From a virus, in IMG/VR virus record IMGVR_UViG_3300048883_000278, positions 1 to 29,473 of that record: a stretch of DNA of 29,473 bases, one strand, 5' to 3'. Below are positions 23,108 through 29,473 of this stretch, piece after piece. The position numbers were made by a program, and so were the translations under genes. The notes under the pieces are model-generated. The model was not told the DNA's origin. It ran no database searches and worked only from the letters and a program-made list of their open reading frames with translations. The first letter of the stretch is position 1. Every line of letters starts with the position of its first letter.

Positions 23108-23541
23108 TTTATTATGTCTCCCACTGAAATGACTTGTAGACCCAATCCAATTAATATTAATATAAGAACGATTTTACCTAATGCTCCAAATACCCCACCC
23201 ATGAACTTCGAAGACGACTCTCTAAGAAATTTTACTGCTTCGTGGTCGATGACATGTTCTGCCGGTAATAACTTTTTGAAATCTTCTTTATGACCACTAT
23301 AATGTTCCCGAATCAACTCTTCTGTTCTATGTAAATCCCGAGCGGACTGAGCAACTAGCAAGGCCATTATTCGTTTTTCTATATTTACATGTTCTGCACT
23401 ATTAGCTCTTTGTTGAACTTCCTTTTCGTGCTTTATTAAGTCGAATAATTCTTTATTCGTCATATCTTCTGTACCGTGTGAGTGAGATTTTTCCTGTATG
23501 CCAGCTTTGTATCCCTTATCAAAATTCCCTTTATTTGACAA
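23104..23541 (-). CDS. Tail-anchored coiled-coil protein, TTG start
   Basis: 145 aa starting at TTG 23541; AAGGTG lies eight bases upstream and the start immediately follows the previous stop. The N-terminus is polar and His-rich (EKSHSHGTED). A long charged helix runs from about 29 to 90 (ELFDLIKHEKEVQQRANSAE and on). A single membrane segment lies near the C-terminus (GALGKIVLILILIGLGLQVI). So it is probably a soluble helical domain anchored by its tail. Function unknown; co-expression with the three-helix membrane protein suggests they act together. Confidence 0.7.
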   Translation of the reverse strand: MSNKGNFDKGYKAGIQEKSHSHGTEDMTNKELFDLIKHEKEVQQRANSAEHVNIEKRIMALLVAQSARDLHRTEELIREHYSGHKEDFKKLLPAEHVIDHEAVKFLRESSSKFMGGVFGALGKIVLILILIGLGLQVISVGDIIK

Positions 23542-23817
23542 CTAGATCACCTTATGTGCATAAATGAATGTATAATCTGACGTATTCCTAAACATAAAAT
23601 TCTTGCCTCTGTTACCAGAAATCCACTTCTTGATACTGGAGGTAAATTCATTTTTACCCATCAACGAGTTCCAATGTCCGCCCTTTTTCTTTCCTTGAAC
23701 ACATTTAGAAAATGTATCTGAATCACAATCAAAATAATCAACACCTCGAAATGTGCCGTTTGGTTGTATCCAAGTATTATCCACTCCACCCAATGTCCCA
23801 ACGTCTACACTTTCCAT
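23542..23817 (-). CDS. Small unknown protein, first gene behind a late promoter
   Basis: 91 aa from the ATG at 23817. A second ATG two codons upstream (23823) is possible, but AGAGG abuts it with no spacing, whereas it sits six bases from 23817. The sequence is Gly/Asp/Lys-rich, with VDNTWIQPNGTFRGVDYFDC, then KKKGGHWNSLMGKN, and no membrane segment. Two cysteines (DCDSDTFSKC) might form a disulfide. A perfect minus-strand TATAAATA lies 24-31 bases upstream of 23823, so it is probably a late product and might be a virion protein. Family not recognised. Confidence 0.65.
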   Translation of the reverse strand: MESVDVGTLGGVDNTWIQPNGTFRGVDYFDCDSDTFSKCVQGKKKGGHWNSLMGKNEFTSSIKKWISGNRGKNFMFRNTSDYTFIYAHKVI

Positions 23818-23845
23818 TACCATCCTCTTCTAACATGTTATTATA

Positions 23846-24373
23846 TTATTTATATAATTTTATTATATCTTTAGTTACAGCAACAATCTCTTTATTATGA
23901 TTTTCCAGTAAATAGATGTTTTTGCCTAAAAACCTTGCGTGAATTTCAGTATCTTCCTTCACGTTATATATAACATTATCATAGACACCTTCATACAATC
24001 CGCGTTCAATTACATCACGTCTATTATCTTCTTCCAATATAATTTGATATGAAGTTAAGCCGAAGTGTTCCATAATAATAGAATCAAATTTAGATGAACC
24101 ATCACTGTATTCTTCTTTTATTAACCACAACGCGGCGGCAAACGTGGCAAACTTCCCACCCCCGCCAGGAATTTTGGCAAGAACACGTTTCACATTACGA
24201 ACAATGATATGAAACTTAGTCCAATCATCTTTCTCTTTTGGAGTATGAGCTTTCTTTAGTAATTTGCCCTTACTGTCAATAGTGCCATTCTTGAACGCAT
24301 CCCATTCATCAAATGGCTGCGACATCAACCGCACAAATTTGTAGGCAATGTATGTGCCTGTTAAACTACCCAT
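23846..24373 (-). CDS. Conserved phage protein of unknown function
   Basis: 175 aa. The first 90 residues (GTYIAYKFVRLMSQPFDEWD, FKNGTIDSKGKLLKK, TKFHIIVRNVKRVLAKIPGG and FATFAAALWLIKEE) strongly recall a protein I have seen in many marine T4-like and T7-like phages, where it is labelled hypothetical. The C-terminal half is acidic and unlike anything I know. It starts at the base after the previous stop, with GAGGA upstream. Its stop lies against the minus-strand TATAAATA element that serves the next three genes. Confidence 0.78.
   Translation of the reverse strand: MGSLTGTYIAYKFVRLMSQPFDEWDAFKNGTIDSKGKLLKKAHTPKEKDDWTKFHIIVRNVKRVLAKIPGGGGKFATFAAALWLIKEEYSDGSSKFDSIIMEHFGLTSYQIILEEDNRRDVIERGLYEGVYDNVIYNVKEDTEIHARFLGKNIYLLENHNKEIVAVTKDIIKLYK
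23847..23854 (-). promoter_or_regulatory. T4-type late promoter element, minus strand
   Basis: On the minus strand the sequence reads TATAAATA, the exact T4 late consensus. It lies directly after the stop of the 175-aa gene, with 23 bases between it and the ATG at 23823. It would start transcription near 23840 and cover the three genes down to 22787. Confidence 0.65.
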
Positions 24374-24742
24374 TTACAAATCCTCGAGTTTGTTGTATAA
24401 TATGTTATTAATTAAAATATTATCTAAATCTGCCTCGGCTATGGAAGCCGGAAGACATCCCAAATATATCAATAATGTTTTCAAGTCAGGTTGATATTCA
24501 TCTGGCATAAAATAAAATAATAGTCTGGTGGTTGGTTTCATTCCAAAACTATTATATAAAATAACTATGTTATTAAGTAACATTCTATTTTTAGTTGGTG
24601 TTCTTGTGTCATCAGCCAACAATTTCCTTATGCGAGGGAAATATTTTAATAACGTTGAAAAGTTATCCGAATTTTTAATTCGAAGACCCATATAAGAGTC
24701 TTTTGCATAATCGAGATAGTTATCTTTATTAAGTTCTAACAT
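24374..24742 (-). CDS. Conserved phage protein of unknown function
   Basis: 122 aa, mostly helical. The block KNRMLLNNIVILYNSFGMKP followed by TTRLLFYFM, and LKTLLIYLGCLPASI, resemble a short protein I recall from other T4-like phages of marine bacteria, always hypothetical. It is the first gene of the minus-strand operon and diverges from primase 61. No Shine-Dalgarno sequence lies close to the ATG; a TATAAATA element ends four bases upstream, so a late transcript from it would be nearly leaderless. Confidence 0.75.
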   Translation of the reverse strand: MLELNKDNYLDYAKDSYMGLRIKNSDNFSTLLKYFPRIRKLLADDTRTPTKNRMLLNNIVILYNSFGMKPTTRLLFYFMPDEYQPDLKTLLIYLGCLPASIAEADLDNILINNILYNKLEDL

Positions 24743-24745
24743 TTA

Positions 24746-24753
24746 TATTTATA
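24746..24753 (-). promoter_or_regulatory. T4-type late promoter element abutting a start codon, minus strand
   Basis: Minus-strand TATAAATA (24753 to 24746), followed by TAA-ATG-type sequence with the start codon at 24742. The predicted transcription start would fall at or just inside the ATG, implying a leaderless message or use of another promoter further upstream. The region is very AT-rich, so a chance match is possible. Confidence 0.4.
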
Positions 24754-24759
24754 TTATTC

Positions 24760-24788
24760 TTTACAATTTATGATATTTATGTTATACT
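24760..24788 (+). promoter_or_regulatory. Promoter of primase 61
   Basis: TTTACA (24760-24765), a 17-bp spacer and TATACT (24783-24788). Transcription would start near 24795, and AAAGGAAA at about 24800 is the ribosome binding site of the TTG at 24812. Confidence 0.7.
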
Positions 24789-24794
24789 ATTATA
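24789..24794 (-). promoter_or_regulatory. Divergent -10 element for the minus-strand operon
   Basis: On the minus strand TGTTATAAT is an extended -10 (TATAAT at 24794 to 24789), directly back to back with the primase -10 on the other strand. It would give a leader of about 40 bases to the gene starting at 24742. The two promoters cannot both be occupied by polymerase at once. Confidence 0.45.
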
Positions 24795-24811
24795 ACAGAA
24801 AAGGAAATATA

Positions 24812-25792
24812 TTGATACACGATTTAACATACATACCATTATTATGTTCCCGCTATAGAAATTATAAGAAGGTCGACACTTATATTTGGCAGTTCTCTTG
24901 TCCAATTTGTGGTGACTCATCTTCTAATCCACATAAGGCACGGGGATATATATTCAAACACAAAGATACATTTATGTATAAGTGTCATCGTTGTGGAGCA
25001 AGTATGGGATTCAACACATTTTTAAAACGACAGGATTCCACGTTATTTAAAGAATATGCATTTGCTAGGTTTGGGTCACGAAAGAATACTGAAGTAAAAA
25101 TAGTATCAAATAAACCAGTTTTTAAACAAAGACAAGTCATGCCTTTTGGCATGACACCACTAAATAAATTAGATCCTGATCATCACGCTAATGTGTATGT
25201 AAGAAATAGACTGATACCCACCAACATAAAGTTGTATTTTTCGGATGATTTTCAGGCTCTGGTTAATAGTGTTTTACCCAACAAATACAAGAAACCGTTT
25301 AAGGAAGAACGGTTAATTATACCAATGATAGATAATAAGGGATCATTGTTTGGATTCCAAGGTCGGTCATTTGAAAAAGATGCTAAACTAAAATATATAA
25401 CTATACTACTGGATGAAGGCAGACAACGACTTTATGGGTTAGATAGAATAGACAGAACGAAACGTGTTTATGTTGTGGAAGGACCAATTGATTCTATGTT
25501 TATTAAGAATGGTATATCAGTTTGTGGTTCAGATTTATTGGGAGTGAGAAATTTATTCCGTGATATGGTGTTTGTGTGGGATAATGAAAATAGAGCGAAG
25601 CCAATTATCATGAAGATGGAAAAGGCGATTGCTGATGGACTTAACGTTCTTATATGGAATAAGGGTAATAAGTATAAAGACATTAATGAGATGGTTATGA
25701 ATGGTGTCTCGGTTGAACACATATTAAAAACTAGGGTTTTTAGAGGATTGATGGCTAAATTAGAATTAGCAAAATGGCGAAAGTATGTTTAG
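24812..25792 (+). CDS. 61: DNA primase (gp61), TTG start
   Basis: 326 aa from the TTG at 24812, against 342 in T4 gp61. This start is preferred to an ATG 42 bases upstream because AAAGGAAA precedes it, that ATG lies within the promoter, and the N-terminus then aligns with T4. The zinc-binding domain has C30-x2-C33 (CPICGDSSSNPHKARG) and C58-x2-C61 (CHRCG). The Toprim core holds VVEGPIDSMFI, and ERLIIPMIDNKGSLFGFQGR and GLMAKLELAKW match T4. Primase makes the RNA primers for lagging-strand synthesis while bound to helicase gp41. All key residues are present. Confidence 0.95.
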   Translation: MIHDLTYIPLLCSRYRNYKKVDTYIWQFSCPICGDSSSNPHKARGYIFKHKDTFMYKCHRCGASMGFNTFLKRQDSTLFKEYAFARFGSRKNTEVKIVSNKPVFKQRQVMPFGMTPLNKLDPDHHANVYVRNRLIPTNIKLYFSDDFQALVNSVLPNKYKKPFKEERLIIPMIDNKGSLFGFQGRSFEKDAKLKYITILLDEGRQRLYGLDRIDRTKRVYVVEGPIDSMFIKNGISVCGSDLLGVRNLFRDMVFVWDNENRAKPIIMKMEKAIADGLNVLIWNKGNKYKDINEMVMNGVSVEHILKTRVFRGLMAKLELAKWRKYV

Positions 25793-25855
25793 TTATGTTG
25801 AATTAATGAAATTTGCATTTGTGGTAAGTTTCGAAATATTTTGGAGTGTTATATA

Positions 25856-26866
25856 GTGAAAAGCAACGCAAGATTATTACAAAAGAAAAGTACATACACG
25901 GTTGATTATCCGTGGGCTATTGAGATGGCGGAAACTCAGGGTGATGTTTTCTGGACAGCAACAGAAATAGAATTAGAAAAGGATCTTCACGATTTAAAGA
26001 CAAATCTAACTGAAAGTGAATTACACGGTGTTATAACCGTGTTGCGTTTGTTTACTGAATATGAATTAGCTGTAGGTACAGATTATTGGGCTGGTCGAGT
26101 GATGAGAGTGTTTCAGCGCCCGGATATTCAACGAATGGCGAATTGTTTTGCATTCATTGAATTGAATGTCCATGCTCCATTTTATGCCAAAATTAATGAA
26201 GTTCTTGGTATAGCGACAGATGAGTTCTTTAACAGCTACAAAGAGAACCCAAAACTAAAACAACGTATTGATTGGATTCACGAAGTTGTTAGTACACCAA
26301 CAAAAACAGAATATGATATCTTGTTATCGTTAGGTGCTTTCTCTATGATTGAAGGTGCTATCCTTTATTCAAACTTCGCGTTCCTTAAACACTTTCAAGC
26401 CGAAGGCAAAAACAAATTAACCAATCTGACCGCCGGAATCAACTTTAGTGTTCGGGATGAGAATTTACATTCATTGGCTGGCGCGAGGCTATTCACAGAA
26501 TTACTTAGTGAGTCGTCATTGACTTCAAAGGAAAGGACACGGTTGAAGAGAGATCTTGAGCGTGTCGCCCGAAAAACGTATGAACATGAAGAAGAGATTG
26601 TTCATATGATTTTTGAGAAAGGGACAATTAAAGGCATTACAGATTTTCAAATTAATCAGTTTGTGCAACATCGTATTAATCTATGTCTTGAACAATTAGG
26701 ATATGAGGGCATTTACGAACCACATAATACTGTTATCAAGAAATGGTTTTACAAAAATATAAATTCTTCACAACTGCACGACTTTTTCTCAAAACAAGGA
26801 AATGGTTATAATCGCGACTGGAAGGAAACCGCATTTACATGGAACACACTTGAGGAATTAACATAA
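25856..26866 (+). CDS. nrdB: Ribonucleotide reductase small subunit (class I beta), GTG start
   Basis: 336 aa from the GTG at 25856, with GGAG nine bases upstream; a TTG 15 bases earlier overlaps that ribosome binding site. It holds the dimetal site and radical that drive deoxynucleotide synthesis in NrdA. Likely ligands are E70 (Asp in E. coli), E102 and H106 (IELNVHAPFY, with Y110 in the radical-tyrosine position), E166 (MIEGAIL), and E202/H205 (RDENLH). The spacing E102-x3-H106 differs from the usual ExxH. YPWAIEMAE and FWTATEIELEKDLHDL are typical, but the protein is clearly not of T4 NrdB type. The stop codon overlaps the start of nrdA. Confidence 0.93.
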   Translation: MKSNARLLQKKSTYTVDYPWAIEMAETQGDVFWTATEIELEKDLHDLKTNLTESELHGVITVLRLFTEYELAVGTDYWAGRVMRVFQRPDIQRMANCFAFIELNVHAPFYAKINEVLGIATDEFFNSYKENPKLKQRIDWIHEVVSTPTKTEYDILLSLGAFSMIEGAILYSNFAFLKHFQAEGKNKLTNLTAGINFSVRDENLHSLAGARLFTELLSESSLTSKERTRLKRDLERVARKTYEHEEEIVHMIFEKGTIKGITDFQINQFVQHRINLCLEQLGYEGIYEPHNTVIKKWFYKNINSSQLHDFFSKQGNGYNRDWKETAFTWNTLEELT

Positions 26867-28572
26867 TGGATAAGAATGAAGAAAGTATTTACCGCGAACT
26901 TGGACGCGAACGTAAACGATTACAGAAAGAAGGATTGGTTCCTGAGTGGTGTACAACATCCGCATGGCAGATTATCAAGGAGAAGATTTTAACTGAGGAG
27001 GATGTTGACCTAAAATCAATATATACTCGTATCTCGAAGTGTGCCGCGGCACACACAGAAGATCCATTAGTTTGGGAAAAGAAATTCTTTGATATTATGT
27101 GGAAAGGATATCTTGCTTGTTCAACACCAGTTATAGCAAATATGGGAACTGACCGAGGCTGTCCTGTATCGTGTTCTGGGTCTGTTATTGAGGATAACGT
27201 TTATGCATTTTATGATAGCCAAAAAGAAGTTGCTGTCTTATCTCAAAATGGGTTTGGTACAAGTTCTTATCTTGGTGGTATTCGTGAAAGAGGTGCCTCA
27301 ATATCTCGTGGTGGTAGTGCCTCTGGTATTCTTCCTGTACTAAAAGACTTTATTCAAGTATCTCGAGATATCACCCAAGGTTCTACTCGGCGTGGGGCAT
27401 GGGCAGGATATCTCGAAATTGACCATGCAGATTTTTGGGAAGTCGCAGATTTCATAGTATCTAATCCCGACGATTGTAATATTGGTTGGAATGTTTCAAA
27501 CGCATTTATTCAATCATTAAATGCCGGCGATGAAGATTCCATATCAAGATATCAACGTGCAATGAAAGTAAAAATGTTGACTGGAAAAGGTTATTTCTTC
27601 TTTATCGACAAAGCCAACGCCGCGAACCCAACATGTTATGTCGATAAGGGATTAAGTGTCAAAGCATCAAACCTATGTTCTGAGATTACACTTCATTCTG
27701 ATGAAGACCATACATACACTTGTGTTTTGTCTAGTATGAATTTGTCGATGTATGATAAATGGAAAGATACTGATGCGGTGTTTGTGGCAACTGTCTTCCT
27801 TGATTGTGTTGCCTCGGAATTCATTAAAATGGGTACGGAAATTAGGGGGCTTGAAAAGGCTGTGAGGTTCACCGAAAAGAGTCGTGCATTGGGTTTAGGT
27901 ACATTAGGATTTCATACTTATTTACAAAAGAAATCAATAGCGTTTGAAAGTATGGATGCTTATTGGTTGAACCAAGACATTTACATTAACTTAAATGAAG
28001 AGGCAACCAAAGCAAGTAAATGGATGGCAGAAGAATATGGCGAACCGGAATGGTTGGAAGGTTACGGTTTAAGGAATAGTCATTTGATTGCCATTGCCCC
28101 AAATCTAAGTTCTGCTTTAATTTGTGGTGGCGTTAGTCAAGGCATTGAACCTGTATATAAAAATGCTTATGTTCAAGGTTCGGTTGCAGGGGAAATTAAC
28201 CGTATTAATCCTGTATTGGTTGACATCATGAAAGAGAAAAAGGTTTTCAATCCTCAAAACATTGACTCCATTATTTCTAATGGCGGCTCAGTTCAACATG
28301 TGGATTATTTGACAGATCACGAAAAGGATGTATTCAAAACTGCATTTGAAATTGACCAACATACTATCATTCGTTTGGCGAGTACTCGACAACCATATAT
28401 TTGTCAAGCACAATCAATCAACTTATTCTTTGCGGCAGATGCACCAGAATCTTATATTAGTTCTGTTCACAAGACGGCGTTCAATGACAAGAAAGTTAAG
28501 TCATTGTATTACATTAGAAGTGAGGCTGGAGTAACTGGTTCTGATGGTGAATGTGTTGCGTGTGAAGGCTAA
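26866..28572 (+). CDS. nrdA: Ribonucleotide reductase large subunit (class I alpha)
   Basis: 568 aa, much shorter than E. coli NrdA (761). The N-terminal ATP-cone that senses ATP/dATP is missing, so overall activity is probably not shut off by dATP. Active-site residues are present: N269, C271 and E273 (SNLCSEITL), the redox pair C103 (CPVSCSGS) and C286 (TCVLSSMNL), the radical-transfer tyrosines YY near the C-terminus (KSLYYIRSE), and a CxxC tail (C563, C566) for reduction by thioredoxin or glutaredoxin. It reduces ribonucleoside diphosphates for phage DNA synthesis. It overlaps nrdB by one base, and its stop overlaps the next small gene (TAATG). Confidence 0.95.
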   Translation: MDKNEESIYRELGRERKRLQKEGLVPEWCTTSAWQIIKEKILTEEDVDLKSIYTRISKCAAAHTEDPLVWEKKFFDIMWKGYLACSTPVIANMGTDRGCPVSCSGSVIEDNVYAFYDSQKEVAVLSQNGFGTSSYLGGIRERGASISRGGSASGILPVLKDFIQVSRDITQGSTRRGAWAGYLEIDHADFWEVADFIVSNPDDCNIGWNVSNAFIQSLNAGDEDSISRYQRAMKVKMLTGKGYFFFIDKANAANPTCYVDKGLSVKASNLCSEITLHSDEDHTYTCVLSSMNLSMYDKWKDTDAVFVATVFLDCVASEFIKMGTEIRGLEKAVRFTEKSRALGLGTLGFHTYLQKKSIAFESMDAYWLNQDIYINLNEEATKASKWMAEEYGEPEWLEGYGLRNSHLIAIAPNLSSALICGGVSQGIEPVYKNAYVQGSVAGEINRINPVLVDIMKEKKVFNPQNIDSIISNGGSVQHVDYLTDHEKDVFKTAFEIDQHTIIRLASTRQPYICQAQSINLFFAADAPESYISSVHKTAFNDKKVKSLYYIRSEAGVTGSDGECVACEG

Positions 28573-28727
28573 TGGGATGTAAAACGCTTTGGTGTAAAAC
28601 CATTGGAACTAAGGCGATGGCCGATGATAAGAAAGCTGATTATGCTTGTATTATCAGAACAGTTTGGGTTGGGATGCACATAATAACGTGTATAGCCATA
28701 ATCGCCAATGCCGCACACCAGTGGTAA
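28572..28727 (+). CDS. 51-aa membrane protein after nrdA
   Basis: The frame runs from ATG 28572 (sharing a base with the nrdA stop) to TAA 28727, with GAAGG eight bases before the start. The N-terminal half is polar (MGCKTLWCKTIGTKAMADDK followed by KADYAC), and a single hydrophobic helix follows (VWVGMHIITCIAIIANAAH). The start-stop overlap and good ribosome binding site make it a genuine gene. I recall small proteins with a similar HIITCIAIIANA segment in other marine T4-like phages, function unknown. Confidence 0.75.
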   Translation: MGCKTLWCKTIGTKAMADDKKADYACIIRTVWVGMHIITCIAIIANAAHQW

Positions 28728-28731
28728 TTAA

Positions 28732-28739
28732 CATAAATA
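28732..28739 (+). promoter_or_regulatory. Possible late promoter variant
   Basis: CATAAATA matches the T4 late element at seven of eight bases and lies 28 bases before the ATG at 28767. The first-position mismatch and AT-rich context make this a weak call. Confidence 0.25.
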
Positions 28740-28766
28740 ATAATTTAAACAGATGTAGATGTAAAT

Positions 28767-28916
28767 ATGAAAATAGTGGAATGTGGAGAATGTGGCAGTA
28801 GATCACAAGTGGAAGATACGTTGGATGAAGAGCAATATAGAATTGAGTTTTGTCCGTTCTGTGGGTGCAATGAGATTGAGATTGAAGATATTATATGGGG
28901 GTTGGTTGAGGAGTAA
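28767..28916 (+). CDS. 49-aa acidic zinc-ribbon protein
   Basis: From ATG 28767 to TAA 28916. Cysteines pair as C6-x2-C9 (CGEC) and C29-x2-C32 (CPFC), followed by GC, giving a classical small zinc ribbon on a very acidic chain. No strong Shine-Dalgarno sequence is seen. Its last 26 bases overlap the 3' end of the opposing minus-strand gene. Acidic zinc ribbons often bind proteins rather than DNA; the function is unknown. Confidence 0.65.
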   Translation: MKIVECGECGSRSQVEDTLDEEQYRIEFCPFCGCNEIEIEDIIWGLVEE

Positions 28917-29334
28917 TTGAGTATTTCAATTTGTTGACATGAGTATGATGAATCCTACACTGTATGTGACCATTATAAAAATCATCTCGTAGCAGAACAT
29001 CATAATCAAATTGGCATTTGGCTTCATAGTAAGACATCTCTCCCTTGCCTTGACACAATTTTAGGATTTCGCGAATGTAATTATTCTTTCCCAAAGTTTC
29101 TATTTCTTCACACAATTCCAGAGACGAGCCGTAGTAATCTTGCCAAGCACTTTCCTTGGTTACAACACGTTTGCGTTTCTTGCCCTTCAACGGCTTTAAT
29201 CGTCGAGTACTGAACATATTTTTTTTCCCTATATATTTCATGCCGTTTGTTTTATTTGTGATTAAGTACACAAATCCAACGATACCTTCCGGCACGACAG
29301 TTAGTCCAGTTCCCTCAAATAGCCAATCATTCAT
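28891..29334 (-). CDS. GIY-YIG-like endonuclease domain protein
   Basis: 147 aa. GFVYLITN (20-27) and KYIGKK (33-38) form the GIY-YIG pair, in the variant form common in T4-like phages, followed by basic residues (STRRLKPLKGKKRKR) that may bind DNA. The conserved Glu near the centre is likely in YYEAKCQFDYDVLL, followed by the FYNGHIQCRI ending seen in relatives. There is no extra DNA-binding domain, so it is smaller than typical homing endonucleases. It lies alone on the minus strand between plus-strand genes, as free-standing homing endonuclease genes often do. No Shine-Dalgarno sequence is visible before the ATG. Confidence 0.75.
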   Translation of the reverse strand: MNDWLFEGTGLTVVPEGIVGFVYLITNKTNGMKYIGKKNMFSTRRLKPLKGKKRKRVVTKESAWQDYYGSSLELCEEIETLGKNNYIREILKLCQGKGEMSYYEAKCQFDYDVLLRDDFYNGHIQCRIHHTHVNKLKYSITPQPTPI

Positions 29335-29354
29335 TAAATAGTTGTTAATAGTTG

Positions 29355-29383
29355 TTGTGTTTTCTTTTATTTAGTGTTATAAT
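29355..29383 (+). promoter_or_regulatory. Promoter of the right-edge gene
   Basis: TTGTGT (29355-29360), a 17-bp spacer, extended -10 TGT and TATAAT (29378-29383). The expected transcription start is near 29390, which is the A of the first ATG of the right-edge gene. Confidence 0.6.
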
Positions 29384-29389
29384 ATAATC

Positions 29390-29473
29390 ATGAATAAAGT
29401 TACTGACGCAAGACTATATAATAAACAAAAAAGATATGATTCATTATATATGGATATCGCCATAAGATATTCA
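29390..29473 (+). CDS. Start of a gene cut by the right edge, possibly a deaminase
   Basis: From the ATG at 29390, 28 codons are open to the window end (MNKVTDARLYNKQKRYDSLY, then MDIAIRYS). YMDIAIRYS resembles the first helix of phage dCMP deaminases (YMxIAxxxS), which would suit a place next to nrdAB, but no catalytic residue is visible yet. No ribosome binding site precedes the ATG and the promoter start coincides with it, so either the message is leaderless or a later ATG (29450) is used. Confidence 0.45.
   Translation, partial: MNKVTDARLYNKQKRYDSLYMDIAIRYS

Noticed and set aside
25841-25855. TTG start for nrdB
   Set aside because: The TTG overlaps the GGAG that serves as ribosome binding site for the GTG at 25856.
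29156-29341. Plus-strand frame opposite the GIY-YIG gene
   Set aside because: It is a shadow of the coding strand, with no ribosome binding site and Phe-rich composition.

Overview
This window looks like part of the genome of a T4-superfamily tailed phage (myovirus type) with low GC. The main evidence is the replication core in T4 order: sliding clamp (45), clamp loader (44, 62), translational repressor RegA, family B DNA polymerase (43), UvsX recombinase and 41 helicase, with the 61 primase further on. Genes are tightly packed with ATGA/TAATG overlaps, and I saw no tRNA, rRNA or CRISPR array. The host cannot be named from the sequence. CobS/CobT-like genes, a ThyX-type thymidylate synthase and a non-T4-type NrdB suggest a lineage far from enteric T4.

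Layout. 1-3.9 kb: a small membrane protein, then a CobT-like metallopeptidase/VWA protein and a CobS/MoxR-like AAA+ ATPase on separate promoters that share one leader sequence. 3.9-10.4 kb: 45-44-62-regA, a ThyX whose motifs are circularly permuted, two small proteins, and polymerase 43. 10.4-15.6 kb: a 7-deazaguanine DNA modification island (QueE, a phosphoribosyltransferase, QueD, FolE, a DpdA-type transglycosylase, QueC, and a free class II glutamine amidotransferase overlapping queC). 15.6-18.5 kb: UvsX, a 52-aa zinc ribbon, a small acidic protein and helicase 41. 18.5-22.75 kb: five overlapping genes whose products all start with nearly the same 10-15 residue peptide (MKSFKxxhxxE, h being L or I) ending in an L/I-x-E site. 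22.8-24.7 kb, minus strand: five small proteins, at least two of them membrane proteins. 24.8-29.5 kb: primase 61, NrdB, NrdA, two tiny proteins, a GIY-YIG-like protein on the minus strand, and the start of one more gene.

How the genes work together. NrdAB and ThyX supply deoxynucleotides. 43/44/62/45/41/61/UvsX form the replisome and recombination machinery. FolE-QueD-QueE-QueC should make preQ0 from GTP; DpdA would swap it for guanine in DNA; the amidotransferase would convert the nitrile or its precursor to an amidine or amide (dG+ or dADG type); the phosphoribosyltransferase could recycle released guanine.

The most novel element is the five-gene 18.5-22.75 kb cassette. The shared N-terminal peptide resembles the capsid-targeting sequence of T4 internal head proteins, which the prohead protease removes after L/I-x-E. 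A perfect T4-type late promoter element (TATAAATA) lies just upstream. Behind the peptides are different enzyme-like bodies: a pol-beta-type nucleotidyltransferase, a ligase-like protein, a PD-(D/E)XK-like protein, a NMNAT-like nucleotidyltransferase and an ADP-ribosyltransferase-like protein. The best reading is a set of enzymes packaged in the head and injected with the DNA. The other two intergenic TATAAATA elements both face the minus-strand operon, suggesting it is late as well.
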